Origin: Mytilus galloprovincialis
Lineage: Eukaryota > Mollusca > Bivalvia > Mytilida > Mytilidae
NCBI RefSeq assembly: GCF_965363235.1
Contig: NC_134848.1
Location: 58,366,181 to 58,430,180 of the forward strand
Reading direction: 5' to 3'
DNA: 64,000 nt
Each line of letters starts with the position of its first letter. The stretch's first letter is position 1. Made by a program: the position numbers and the translations under genes. The notes beneath the pieces are model-generated. The model had not been told where the DNA came from. It saw only the letters and a list, made by a program, of their open reading frames with translations, and did not search any database. This document shows, piece by piece, positions 1 to 11,300 of the stretch.

Positions 1-945
1 TGTTATTGTATTGCAAGATACTAATGCGACTCGTGATGTGACCTCATTAAAAGAAAAAGCCGCGTGTGCTCAGCATGTACATTTTTTTTTAATTAGAATA
101 AGTTGCAAAACAAACTAAGATTGACAGGGAAGACATTGGTTATCATCGTAACTTCAGATAAACAAGGACGTTGTCAGTAAATGTGTTTAGATCCGACAAT
201 GAAACTAGTATTAAGTTAGAGAACAATCATTTAACTTAAAGGGGAGGGGGATACTATTTTAAATCATTAATATTCCACAAAGGGAAAAAAATAATAATCT
301 GTCGTAGCATTTGGCAAAAATGAAAAAAACGAAAAAAAAAAATGTTCTACAAAATTTTGAAAAACTGATATATTCTGCAAGGTTTAGGTGTATTTACATA
401 ACTAAATTGTTTCATTTTTTGAAATCAAAACACTTTCGTTGGTCTTTCAGTCCATTTTTAATCTTTAAGTGATAAATTAACAAGATGGAGAGCATTCCCC
501 AACATTCAGAGCATTGTTCTTTTCATAAATGTACATAGTGCATGTGAATATGAACTTAATGTTCAGTGGCAGATTCAAACAGGTAATAGAAGGCGCTAGG
601 AAATATATATAGTATCTTTTATTTTCCTAAACTCGTAAAACATTTCGACTCGCTACGCTCGGCGGTACCAAAACTTTATCCCTTTCGCTCCCTCGAAGTT
701 AATTTAGTGTACTCTTATAATGAGGATTGCCATTAGATGTGTTGTATTATCATCAGACATCATCATCTCGATTGTTAGAATGATATGCGGTCACGTGTCA
801 ATGCATGATTCGTTCATTTTGATATTTTCAATTAACGATTACGTTTTAATAATTTTTTCAACTAATGTAATGTGTTATTATGTGAAAAGTTAACAATCTT
901 AGGCCGTTTTAGTTTTCTCGGTTGATTTATTTTTACATTTGTCAT

Positions 946-1530
946 TTCAGGACCTTTTATAGCTGACAATGCGGTGTGGGCTTTGCTCATTGTTGAAGGC
1001 GTACGGTGAACTATAGTTGTCTCATGGCAATCATACCACATCTTATGTTTTTATATTCTTATTATTTACCTGCATAAAAGTAGCTATGACAACAGTACCA
1101 TTGCGTTGAGGATTTATAGATCTTACAGCAGCTTTATATCCTTCAATATTAGAATACTCGTCTAAAAAGAAATTATCCTCCTTGGTTGGTGAAAGGACAC
1201 CAAACTGTACCCCTTTTGGTCCCACATTACTAAATTTATCCATGACCTTTATCATGAACTGTTGTATGACCTTGACACTTGGTGATTGGTTGATATCTAA
1301 CATGAAAACAACATCAGTTTCCACCAGGCACTCTTTACTCTCTAACTTGTAAAACAATCATAAAGGTACTTAGCATAAATACATATGTCGGGGCCTTTTA
1401 TAGCTGACTAATTATGCGGTTTTGGATTTGCTCATTGTTGACGGTCGTACGGTAACATATAGCTGTAAATTTCTGTGTCATTTTGTCTCGTGTGGAGAGT
1501 TGTCTCATTAGTAATCACACCACATATATA
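946..1530 (+). repeat. Two partial copies of dispersed repeat family A (3' ends)
   Basis: Copies at about 946-1049 and 1388-1530 carry the family A tail: 'ccttttatagctgac', 'gctttgctcattgttgaag', 'gtctcat..gcaatcataccacatct'. The same tail recurs at least eight more times in this window. The first copy abuts the VWA exon donor. Class is not certain; a SINE-like or other non-autonomous element fits the constant 3' end and variable 5' truncation. Confidence 0.8.
1070..1345 (-). CDS. Internal exon of a von Willebrand factor A (VWA) domain protein
   Basis: The minus strand reads as a 92-residue open exon, phase 0 at both ends, between an acceptor (ttttacaag, exon starts at 1345) and a donor (atgcag then gtaaat, exon ends at 1070). 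The translation has the layout of the first half of a VWA domain: a hydrophobic strand with aspartate (DVVFMLD), a helix around QQFMIKVMDKF, a second strand (GVQFGVLS), then YSNIEGYKAAVRSI, as in collagen VI, matrilin and related extracellular proteins. The metal-binding DxSxS motif is altered to DINQS, so metal binding may be changed. The rest of the domain should lie beyond the left window edge. A short open stretch at 1-42 (minus, after a pyrimidine tract and AG) is phase-compatible but too short to judge. Which VWA protein this is cannot be told from one exon. Confidence 0.75.
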
Positions 1531-2275
1531 AAAAAGAAGATGTGGTATGAATGCCAATGAGACAACTGTCCACAAGAGACCAAAATGACACAGACTTTAG
1601 CAACTATAGGTCACCATACGGCCTTCAACAATGAGCAAAGCCCATACCGCATAGTCAGCTATAAAAGGCCCCGATATGACAATGTAAAACAATTCAAACG
1701 AGAAAACTAACTGCCTTATTTATATAAAAAAATGAAAGAAAAACAAATATGTAACACATAAACAAACGACAACCACTGAATTACAGGCTCCTGACTTGGG
1801 ACAGGCACATACATAAATAATGTGGCGGGGTTAAATATGTTAGCGGGATCCCAACTAACTCCCAAACCTGGGACAGTGGTATAACAGTACAACATAAGAG
1901 TGAATTATAAAAATCAGTTGAAAAAGGCTGAACTCATCAGATGGACAAAAATACAATTGCGCGTGGCCGGGTATTTGTACATCCCGACAACAAAAAGACA
2001 CTAGGAACAGATCTGAGAGTTCTCGCAGTTACCTGACAGCTAGTTCGAAGCCACTAACAACTAATAAAAAAATTATGCATCTAAGACTAAACTATCAATC
2101 CGTACACATCCAACATCCAATGAATTTAGTGTAAAGACCTCATAAACAGTCAGAGAAAAACATGACCTTGTGCAATGCCAAGTTACAGGTATTGACATCT
2201 TCTTCTTTAAAAAAGTATATATGTCCCAGTGTTCTCTTAAGATGCAAGGACACAACATACAATGGTTAGAACGTC
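1531..2275 (-). repeat. Long copy of dispersed repeat family A
   Basis: It starts with 'aagaagatgtggtatgaatg' and reads as the reverse complement of the family tail, then the shared core ('ggctcctgacttgggacagg', 'gtggcggggttaaatatgtt', 'gggatccc') and a further body of about 350 bases. It is head-to-head with the plus-strand partial copy ending at 1530. No coding capacity was seen. The right limit is approximate. Confidence 0.75.
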
Positions 2276-2565
2276 AAAGGTAAAACAAAAATACCAGCTG
2301 ATCTGCACATTTAACCTTATTTCATGATATTTTACCCTTACACAGCTTTTGTTGTAATGTTTTGAAAACCGTTTCAACATTAAGCATTGTAATATGTTAA
2401 TTTGAGTTAAGCGAGTCGTAAGTTGCGTTTCACATTGATATGATCCTAGACATCGGTTTAAAAAAATCTATATATTGGTCGTATGGAGACGAAATAAGTT
2501 TTCTATTTTGACGAAGGAAAAAACACATTTTTTTTAACTTAAAAATAAAGAAACGTTAAGTTTAC

Positions 2566-2656
2566 CGGAAGTAGATAACGATGTTGATTCATACAGGTTC
2601 TCCCAAAGCATCTGATCACCATTGCTTGCTACCGTTTGTACGGTCATCAATAAACC
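2566..2656 (-). CDS. Possible exon upstream of the VWA exon
   Basis: On the minus strand a good acceptor (ttttctgcag) is followed by one open frame (GLLMTVQTV...SLSTS) and a donor (tccg then gtaaac). Only one of three phases is open. It leaves phase 1, whereas the VWA exon starts in phase 0, so an unseen exon would have to lie between them, or they belong to different genes. I recognise no domain. Confidence 0.25.
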
Positions 2657-2862
2657 CTGCAGAAAATAAAGTTCAAAGTTTTAATCTTTCATATGCCTGG
2701 CATACCCTTTTAACGTGTTTCTTTCAAATGTAATGCTCATTTTGTAAAAATAAACTCTTACTTCATATTTTAAAAAATATTGGAATCTCCTTATTAAATC
2801 AGATTAGTGTGTCCGCGTTGTTCCTCGTTCAAGTATATTCACCTCATTGTGGGCGTTAATAA

Positions 2863-3082
2863 AGGCTCCGCAGTTCCATAGGAGCCCAGAGCCCACCTAC
2901 TCCACAGTTTCTTATGAGCCCAGAGCCCACAGCCAATGCGTACTAAGCCTGAATCCCTACAGATGGTGTTCAAAGAGGTACCAATACAGGCTCCACAGTT
3001 CCACAGGAGCCCACAGACGCCACAGTTACTTATGAGCCCAGAGCTAACAGCCAATGCAAATTAAGCTTGAATCCCTAATGGA
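2863..3082. repeat. Two-copy tandem repeat rich in GAGCCCA
   Basis: About 105 bases beginning 'aggctccgcagttccatagg' at 2863 recur at about 2988 as 'aggctccacagttccacagg', each ending near 'tgaatccct'. GAGCCCA and CCACAG recur inside each unit. Open frames on both strands here are by-products of the repeat. Confidence 0.75.
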
Positions 3083-3299
3083 GATCGGAGACTTATCATT
3101 GGTGCCTGGTGACCTATCAGTGGAGCTCCGAGCCCCAAAACATTTTTCAAAGCAGCACGAAACTCATATAACGTAAAGTCACAAGCTCATATGTTAAAGA
3201 TTACCCTTTTTGAAATGTAATCTTAACTACGAGAAAACGCAATAATTCATTGCTGACCAGGTTTTTGAGCCGGCAAATCAGTATATATTTTTATTTTAA

Positions 3300-4380
3300 A
3301 TTTTGACACCTTCCCTTTCTGTTTCCAATTATCAGAACAACAAAAGCAACAGACTGAAACGTATACATCAGTTAAAAAACAGAACACCAAACCTTTAGTA
3401 TTGGTATCACAAACGACAAAAAAATTCCAACGACTAGAGCAATATAATACAAAAAGGAATATACATGTAAAATAATGTTGTCAGTTACGGAAAGCTAGTT
3501 CAAAACCACTTGGTTTAATGACCAACACTCCTCCACGGCCACTATTATAGACAGCAGAATGTTAGTGCTCTAGCAGCATTTAATGAAAATAATTTTTAAT
3601 TTTAATCCTTTTTTTCCGAAGACGAAAGTTATCTGGGAACTTAATCACATTCACGAAGCATTCGGCAATCCTCGGTAGAATCCGCTACTCTACGGAATCG
3701 GTCGAGTTGAGACGAATGATTCACGAAGCAAGCATCCGTTAGCTTACGGACTGGTTAACAACATCGTTAAGTTTCCGCTAATTTTCATTCCTATTCACTG
3801 TACTATTGATATATTGTCCCACATCTCATTTTATTCTTTTTTGTAAATTCACACTACTACATGGTTTTAAAATAATGCCAGCTGTTGTCAAAAAAATAAA
3901 ATAAAATAGTTTAGAATGGACTCATGAATATTCATAGATATATGCATGTACATGTTCATTTAAAAAAAAAGAATGTCATATTTAAAAACAATATGTACAC
4001 ATTGTATCATACTTTACTTTCAATAATATAAAGCACATCCTCTCTTAAACACAGGTTCAAAAATTAATGTGTGGTGACTGTTTTAGCTCCCCGGGACTAT
4101 TTAATATGACGACATTACTATTAAAAGCATGATGGTATATATCTTCTTGTCTCTTGTTTTTGCAAACTGTCTCATCCTGCCATCTTTTCACTCAAATCTC
4201 CTGTCCTGTATGTTTTTTTTCTTCAAAATTTCATCCTAGCCACCCACTCCCTAATAGGGAAGTATATTGATGTCAGGTTTAAAAACAATACTGTAAATTA
4301 CTTACAAGGCAATAAGTGTGAAGCTTCATCTGCTCTTTTATCTAGAAAATAACAATAACTATGTCATTATGCCAAATAAT
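3300..4380. other. Repeat-derived spacer without a gene
   Basis: 3300-3560 resembles a worn copy of the family A body in minus orientation (for example 'agttacggaaagctagttc'). 3663-3725 carries a motif ('cggcaatcctcggtagaatc' followed by 'gtcgagttgagacgaatg') that recurs inverted at 15237-15306. The rest is AT-rich with no reading frame I can support. Confidence 0.5.
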
Positions 4381-4384
4381 TTAA

Positions 4385-4637
4385 GTACATACATTATAAT
4401 ATTTTATTAAATTAGATAAACTAAGATATGACTCTCTATTAACACGGGTCACCCATTTATCGTCCCCTTCCGACAGACTATCATCGTTTCTCAAGACCAT
4501 ACTCGCAAATGGTGTTGAGAAAGACCCGCAAATCCAGTCCATGAAATTTTTTCCCTGGAACGGGGATCGAACCAGGAACCTTTGTGTTAGTATTCCGATG
4601 CGCAAACTACTACACCTTGTGTCCCTTACTACACCAC
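4385..4637 (-). mobile_element. tRNA-derived SINE
   Basis: Read on the minus strand it begins 'gccgtggtgtagtaaggg' (A-box-like) and continues to 'ggttcctggttcgatcccc' (perfect B box GGTTCGATCCC), the internal RNA polymerase III promoter of a tRNA head. A body of about 170 bases follows, including 'gggtgacccgtgttaatag'. The head is too long and mismatched to fold as a working tRNA. Mussel genomes are known to carry tRNA-derived SINEs (MESINE); I cannot assign this copy to a named family. Confidence 0.75.
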
Positions 4638-4959
4638 GGCTCTCCTTCTACTTTGTACACATGGTTAAATTATTTGAGGGTTTCTCAATCCCTATCTTAA
4701 TAAGTAATATCCAAACTAGTCTTTGTAACTTATTGACTTACTTGTTACTTATGTCTCTGCACTTACAGGTATTCACCACACGGTATAGAAAGTTGATTAC
4801 TAAAACAATTTTACATATTTTTAGTTCAATATCTTATTTTTTGAATAACATGTTACAAAGGAACAACAGCTTGTTTTACATACATGTAGTTGTTGTAAAC
4901 ATCGTCATGAAAAATTAAAGTTTAAATAGTATATTAAAGAATTATATGGTTGATTTGAT

Positions 4960-5270
4960 TTTTTTGATTTTTGGTGTTTTAACGCCATTTTTAAGCACCG
5001 CGTTTTGGCTATTTCGTGGCGGTCAGTTTTTATTTGTAAAGGCAGTCGGTGTGCCCGGAGAAAACCATCGACTTCGGTAGGAAAAATGACGATCCTATTC
5101 TATTTAGATTGAAGTCGATTGTACCTGCAACGTGCATAAAGAAACTATGAATAAAAGAATCTGTAGTTTTAACTTCAATGCGACAGCAACCAAACGACAC
5201 AAGTGAGCCATTGACCAAATTACATTAGATGCGGATCCAGGATTATGAAAAAAGGGAGGTCACCAACAAG
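4960..5270 (+). repeat. SINE-like dispersed repeat plus fragment of repeat E
   Basis: 4960-5215 ('ggtgttttaacgcca', 'ggctatttcgtggcggtcag', 'gtgcccggagaaaacca', 'cttcggtagg') matches, from memory, a repeat very common in bivalve DNA. The 62-codon minus-strand frame across it is a by-product. 5229-5270 ('gatgcggatccagg' then 'gggagg') is an end of repeat E, seen again at 17930-18045 and 56286-56400. Confidence 0.55.
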
Positions 5271-5469
5271 GAAATAACATTAACGGTACCATGTTTCATG
5301 GACCAGATGCGTATTTCGACAATTAATTATAACGTCTCTTCAGTGATGCACGGGAGATATAATCCTTATAATCGTAAATTATTTCAAAATGTTAAAACAG
5401 TAAATTTCCATTTAATAATATCCGTATTTCGGGACTTGCAAAAACTATATATGCAGAAATATTGCATTT

Positions 5470-6057
5470 AGTTCCGTGCTCTGAATAGAAGAAATTTGAA
5501 AAATAATCGATTAAAGATCTGCCATCAAATTCAACTACCTGCTCTCTCCAAAAACAAAAACCCACACAAACAAAAACAACATTCAATTCATGTTTTTTTC
5601 TTATCTTTCATACATGTGCACGACATTTTCAAGCTAAATATATGACCTGTACATTATATTCATCTACAAAGCTTCATTACAAATATTTTATTTCTTCATT
5701 TCATTGTTATAATGAAGAAAAAATGCAGTTGAATTTCTCCTATTTTGGTCTGCCGCTTGGTCCAGACAAAGACCCATTTCTTGTTGGCATTGCATAAATG
5801 ATCTTTTATTACTTATAACATCCCCAGTATGCATACAGTAACCGCTTATTGACTCCGAGACCAGCATGTGTGTCAAATAGAAGATATGTATGCACTGATT
5901 ATATAGCACGGCACAACAGCAAAAAGAAGAGTTAAAACATGTATAATTGTATCCGATGTATCGCTTCACAAACAAACTGTTTTTTTTAAATGCACGAAGT
6001 ACGCACACAAATACTTTATACAATCATCTAGACAACAGTCTTAATTTAGCATATAAT
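5470..6057. other. No gene supported
   Basis: A 111-codon minus-strand frame (5688-6023) is cysteine-rich but shows no domain, splice context or homologue I recognise. The base composition is that of the surrounding spacer. Confidence 0.4.
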
Positions 6058-7000
6058 TGAGGATTGGGAATGAAAACGGGGAAAGTGTTAAAAGACAACA
6101 ACCTCACCAAAGAGTAGAAAATAGTACAAGGCCAACAATTGGATAAAATTATCTATGGAATCTGTGTATTTGTTTTTGGCATACAGTGTTTTATTAGCAT
6201 TATCAGTGACAGATAAATGGGAATTAAACTTCTCTTAATAGTTGAAATCAATTTCAAACTGATATTCATAAATGAAAATGAATAATTCATCATGATAGAT
6301 CTGTATAATTATTGGCTTCACATGTAATCGAGTGTAACTATATGATTATTTAATTGAAAAATCAAATCAAATCTTGATTATTTATTCAGATTGTGCCGCT
6401 ATGATAGAATAAATATTTACAAGATTTCAGTGTTATTTAGACCATCGTGGATCTATTTTTTTCTAAAACTGTTTCGTTATTTGTCTTGCATTATCTATAC
6501 ATCAAGTAGTTCCATTCTCTTTGAGTTTCTTCGCATTTATGCCTATATTTTTCTCTAGTACTAATATTACATAGATTTTGAAGATGAAATTGCAAATGGA
6601 AATTGGGAATGCGTCAAAAAGACAACTACCCGACCAAAGAGCAGATAACAGCCTAAGGCCACCAATTGGTCTTCAACGCAGCGAAAAAATCCCACACCCG
6701 GTGATGGTCCTAAGCTAGCCCCTAACTTAGTTGACTGTGTACTTATTCAGTAAAAAATGGACGTCACACTAATTTCCAAAACATATAAATGAACTTAAAT
6801 TTAAAACATACAAGACTAACAAGGGCGAGAGGCTCCTGACTACGGACGGGTGGCAGGGTTAAATATGTTTTGTGAGTTCTCAACCCTCCCCCTACACTTC
6901 TTGCCAATGTAGAATAAAGAAACGCATAACAATACGCACAGCAAAACTCAGTTTGAAAAAAATCCGAGTCCGCTGTCAGGAAGACGGTCTGCTAAGTAGG
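6058..7000 (-). repeat. Dispersed repeat family B, fragment plus longer copy
   Basis: A fragment (6058-6150) and a longer copy (about 6590-7000) share 'gacaactacccgaccaaag' and 'aaggccaccaattgg'. The longer one also has the core 'gaggctcctgactacggac', 'cagggttaaatatgttt', 'ctcaaccctccccct'. Family B shares this central core with family A but has different ends. Plus-strand copies lie at 17190-17580 and 30195-30600. Confidence 0.75.
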
Positions 7001-7002
7001 GT

Positions 7003-7510
7003 TAATACTCTAGCAAAGCAATACTCAATATTAACCTCCTAGTAAGATCTTAAACACATTCCTGGCCATTATATGTACACGATATTCTGTTCAGTAATAT
7101 CACACAAAGAGCCAATACTCCAGCGAGGCGATACTCAATATTAACCCCCTAGTAAGATCTTAAACACATCCCTGGCCATTATATGTACAAGATATGCTGT
7201 TCAGTAATGTCACACAAAGGGCCAACACTCCAGCGAGGCGATACTCTATATTAACCCCCTAGTAAGATCTTAAACACATCCCTGACCATTATATGTACAA
7301 GATATGCTGTTCAGTAATGTTACACAAAGGGCCAACACTCCAGCGAGGCGATATTCCAACATTAACCCCCTAGTAAGATCTTAAACACATCCCTGGCCAT
7401 TATATGTACAAGATATGCTGTTCAGTAATGTCACACAAAGGGCCAACACTCCAGCGAGGCTATATTCAATATTAACCTCCTAGTAAGATCTAAACACATC
7501 CCTGGCCATT
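7003..7510. repeat. Satellite array, 110-111 bp unit, about 4.6 copies
   Basis: Anchoring on 'gccaa(c/t)actccagcgaggc', units start at 7111, 7221, 7331 and 7442 (spacing 110, 110, 111), with a more diverged first unit from about 7003 and a partial last one. Each unit carries 'cctagtaagatcttaaacac' and 'tggccattatatgtaca'. The array starts where the family B copy ends, so it may belong to the body of a longer element. Confidence 0.9.
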
Positions 7511-7519
7511 ATAATCTAA

Positions 7520-8321
7520 AGTACCCTTGTATTAACAAATGTATCAATTACCAATATTTGCTGCTGATTGATGCAAAAGATGTAACATCATGGCTACCTG
7601 AGACTTTAATTAGAGATCGATACCTTGTCTACCTTTACAGGTAAAAATTGACATTTCTAATCATAGGTAGATGCTTATATTGACAACATCTATAGAATAA
7701 CATTTAAATTATAATGGAGTTTTACATGTTCTATATATTTAGTTACATATTGTAATTAAAGTGTGACAAAGCAGAAGGTTGGATGAACATATTATCTATG
7801 CTTTATGTCGGTCAAAGTTTTATTCAATATATCGTAAATATGGAAGATGGATTTAAGTTGACTTTGGGAAGACAAATAAATGATCTGACATAATTATAAG
7901 TGGCGATGAATATTTGAAAAGACGAATGCAATTAATATTTTGAGTACCATCATTTCTGTTTCATGTTTTGTATTCAATTGAAATGAAACACTATAGTTGT
8001 GTGCAATAGTCTGGACAATAAAAACAATGATATATTTTTATTTCTTTGTTATTGGATATGAAGAACTGAGATAAGTATAGTGCATTCACCAAGAAGTTCC
8101 AATGAACAAACTTAGACATTTTCGAGTCAGAGCACAAGCAGAGCATCCGTAAAGTTTTAAAGAAACAAAGTTAGCCGACACACTGGCTAAAACTTGACTT
8201 GTTGTGTTTGTACAAATCTAACTAATCTAATAAGGCAATTAATTATGATTAGCACAACGAAACTGACAGATGTTACCAGAATTATTTTTATATGGTGTGT
8301 ACAAAGGTATAATATTTAAAA
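7520..8321 (+). promoter_or_regulatory. Upstream region of the ADAM10-like gene, promoter not resolved
   Basis: This stretch precedes the first coding exon. It is AT-rich, shows no CpG-dense segment and no strong TATA box at a clear distance ('ttatatgg' and 'tataatattt' lie 15-35 bases before the ATG). A non-coding first exon further upstream cannot be excluded. No repeat family was recognised here. Confidence 0.3.
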
Positions 8322-11300
8322 ATGGTGGACATTGGACCAGTTTGTTTGCTGTTTTGTCACTTTCTGATTCCACTGGTCTACGGTTAGTATATATAGAAAT
8401 AAAAAAGGTTGTATGAGTGCCAATGAGACAACTCTCAATTGTAGGTCAAAGTACGGCCGTCAACACAGAAACTTTGCTCACACCGAACATCAAGCTATAG
8501 AAGGTCCCACGATGACTAGTGCAACACAATCCAAACAGAAAAATAAATGGAGTAATCTAAATAAAAAAAAAAACAACGAGAATCGAAAATATATGTTTGA
8601 TTTAAGCAGGCATATTTTGAACTACAAATAGTCTTAACCAACTAAAATGATACATACAGACAAATCCTTTAGATTGAATATAATAGTACCATACATCCAT
8701 ATAATTATAAGAACCGTTAATTTGACTTTAATATTTATATAAAATTTGAACGTAAGCTGCTAAATAGAAATTTTATTATTTAACCGTAAGTTCGAACTAT
8801 TTATACCTTTCCCTGGAATTGAAACATCTTTTCACTTTGCAGATTCGATAATATATTGCATAATGCATCCCAAATATACTAGTCAACAAAAGAAACGATA
8901 CAAGACTTTTTTTTCAAATTTAAGATAAAGTTTTCCGTTTATAGGACCAATATAGAAGGTAGTACTACTTAATCATTATGGAAATATAAATCCGTTTAAA
9001 AAAAATATTTTTTTGCTTTCGTGATTTTTTTTGACGATTTTTTTTGATTTTTACAAAATTTACATTAAACGACAATTTAACAGAAGTTTCAACTAATGAT
9101 GCCAACCTCTCATTTAAAGGTAAAGACAATGTTTGCCATCAATTTGTTTTTAAAAATCATACAGTTTCTTCGTTTATTTGTTTACCAAAGTTCGGCCCCA
9201 CGAGAAATCGTTAAAATGTATACATTAACTGATTTACCATAGACAGTATGTGTAAAGTGATATTCAAAAAGCGGTCACAATCTTAAAACTAATCCGAAAT
9301 GTTCCAAATTTACTGTGTGTTGTTTTCATATCCAAAGCATTGATTTGAGACAAAAATATTTTTTTTTTTTGCATTTTTTGAGATTTCAAAAAAACACTTT
9401 TTTTCCCAAAAATTTGAAAAAACAATATTTCAACCCATTAGTTACAACATGAAACACAACTTGATTAGCATATTGAATATTTTTAAACAAAGTTGAAATT
9501 TTATTTAGTACTTAGAAAATTACGTGTCGATTTTTTATTCAACTTTCCGCAAAACTTATTTGCACCCTATAGTCGTTTACAGGGAATTTAGATTCTTACC
9601 GACAAGTTTTGATTTTCATTATCACATGTGCATACATTGCAAATGATAGCTTTTTAAAATAGTGTATTTCATTTTGTTTTATATTTAATACTTTTTGATA
9701 AATTGTATTTCAAAGTCTTGTATCGTTTCTTTTGTTGACTAGTATATTTTAACTTGGCTGGTGCACTTGGTAACATATGTTCATTGTTGAGGGGCGTAAA
9801 AAAAGGGGGGAGGATATCTGCACGGAAGAACGCGAAATAAAATTGCCATTTCAAGATAAACGAACAATGTCTTGCACGTTAATCTTTTTACCGATTTCAC
9901 GAAACACGGTGAATAAACATTTTTTTCGAAATATTATTCGTCTCGTTAGCGCTATATATATTTTGAAATCCGAAAGACTAACGTCCTTTTACAACGTGCA
10001 TTTTAGCTTAAACTTAGGTCGTCTCATAGATATTTTGTTTCAAGCATTTACAATAAAATCAAATTAAAAGTAACTCATTAAAATCCTACTTTCCCCTCAC
10101 TTTCTAATCGGATATAGTATCTCCAAAGACTGCTACTTTACAACATGAAAGAAGTGACAGGCTACAAGCCAATGTTTTCCTTATTTCAGGTCGAAGTATG
10201 TAACATATATATATAAAAAAAAAAACAAAACATATAAAATAGTCTTTTTTCTTACCAAGGATTTAGATTACTGAATATATATGATACTTAAAACACAATT
10301 TAAGGATGTTCGCTCCTGTTGTTTTTGAATTTTTACCAGATGTTCGGAATTCTCTGGTTTTATCCATGTAGTGGCATTAACAAATTTTCCCCGCTAACCC
10401 CTACTTTTCATTTCATAATTTAATTACATATAGTTTAATAAGCCACATTTGAAAATCCTATAGAATTCTTGTTATTTTTTCATAACTTTTGAAAGGAAAA
10501 AGGTGCAAATGTTAAATGTAAAAAAAGTCTAGAGAGAATTATTTCCCGCCAAATTTTCAATCGCTCATATCTCGAAAACAAGCACACAGACCCATCATTA
10601 TTTTCTACTTTGTTAGTTACTTTATTTAAATACTATCAATTTTTAATAGTCTTTTAAAAAGCTTGTTATTTTGAAACAGAGTAGCCAACTTCCTTAAATT
10701 AAAAGAAAGAGGTACGGGGATAATGACATTCCTCAGGACCAGAAATAGATCATAATTATAAGGGCCAGGGTCTTTTGTGGTCTTCCTGGTTAATCACCAC
10801 TCTTTGCTACTACTGTTTATTTTTAATATACTTTATATTATATTTTCATCTCATCTTGTCATGTGTGTTTATGTTATGTTATATAACTTTTGATGAACTT
10901 CTTTGTACCATTGTAACTTTATGGTGTTTGAGAAATTAAGAATGTTGAATCTTTTTATTTTGTATTTGTTTTTTGCCCTTATTTTGCACCTTTTCTCCAC
11001 ATTCTCTATTCTGTTAACCCCAACCAGACTCACTGACTCTTGTGATATTCTTTTGACAGTGCGTCAAGCCTTGCATGAAAGAAAGAAATACAAGAAGACC
11101 TTCAACTGAGTGTGAAATTTGATGAACATTTGTATTAGAGTTATTTTTAAAACTGACACCATAAAATTTCACTAAAAGCAATTTAAGAAACCTATTTCCA
11201 ATTATCCTGATATTTTAATCGGAGAAAAGCACAATTAAATCAAAAAATTGTCAGGTTCTTTTGATGGCAGTTCAACATTCCCTTGTTTCCAGTGGCAGTC

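Noticed and set aside
4520-4637. tRNA gene on the minus strand
   Set aside because: Only A- and B-box-like parts are present, the spacing is too long and stems do not pair; it is the head of a SINE.
5688-6023. 111-codon cysteine-containing frame on the minus strand
   Set aside because: No start context, splice pattern or recognised family. Composition equals the spacer.
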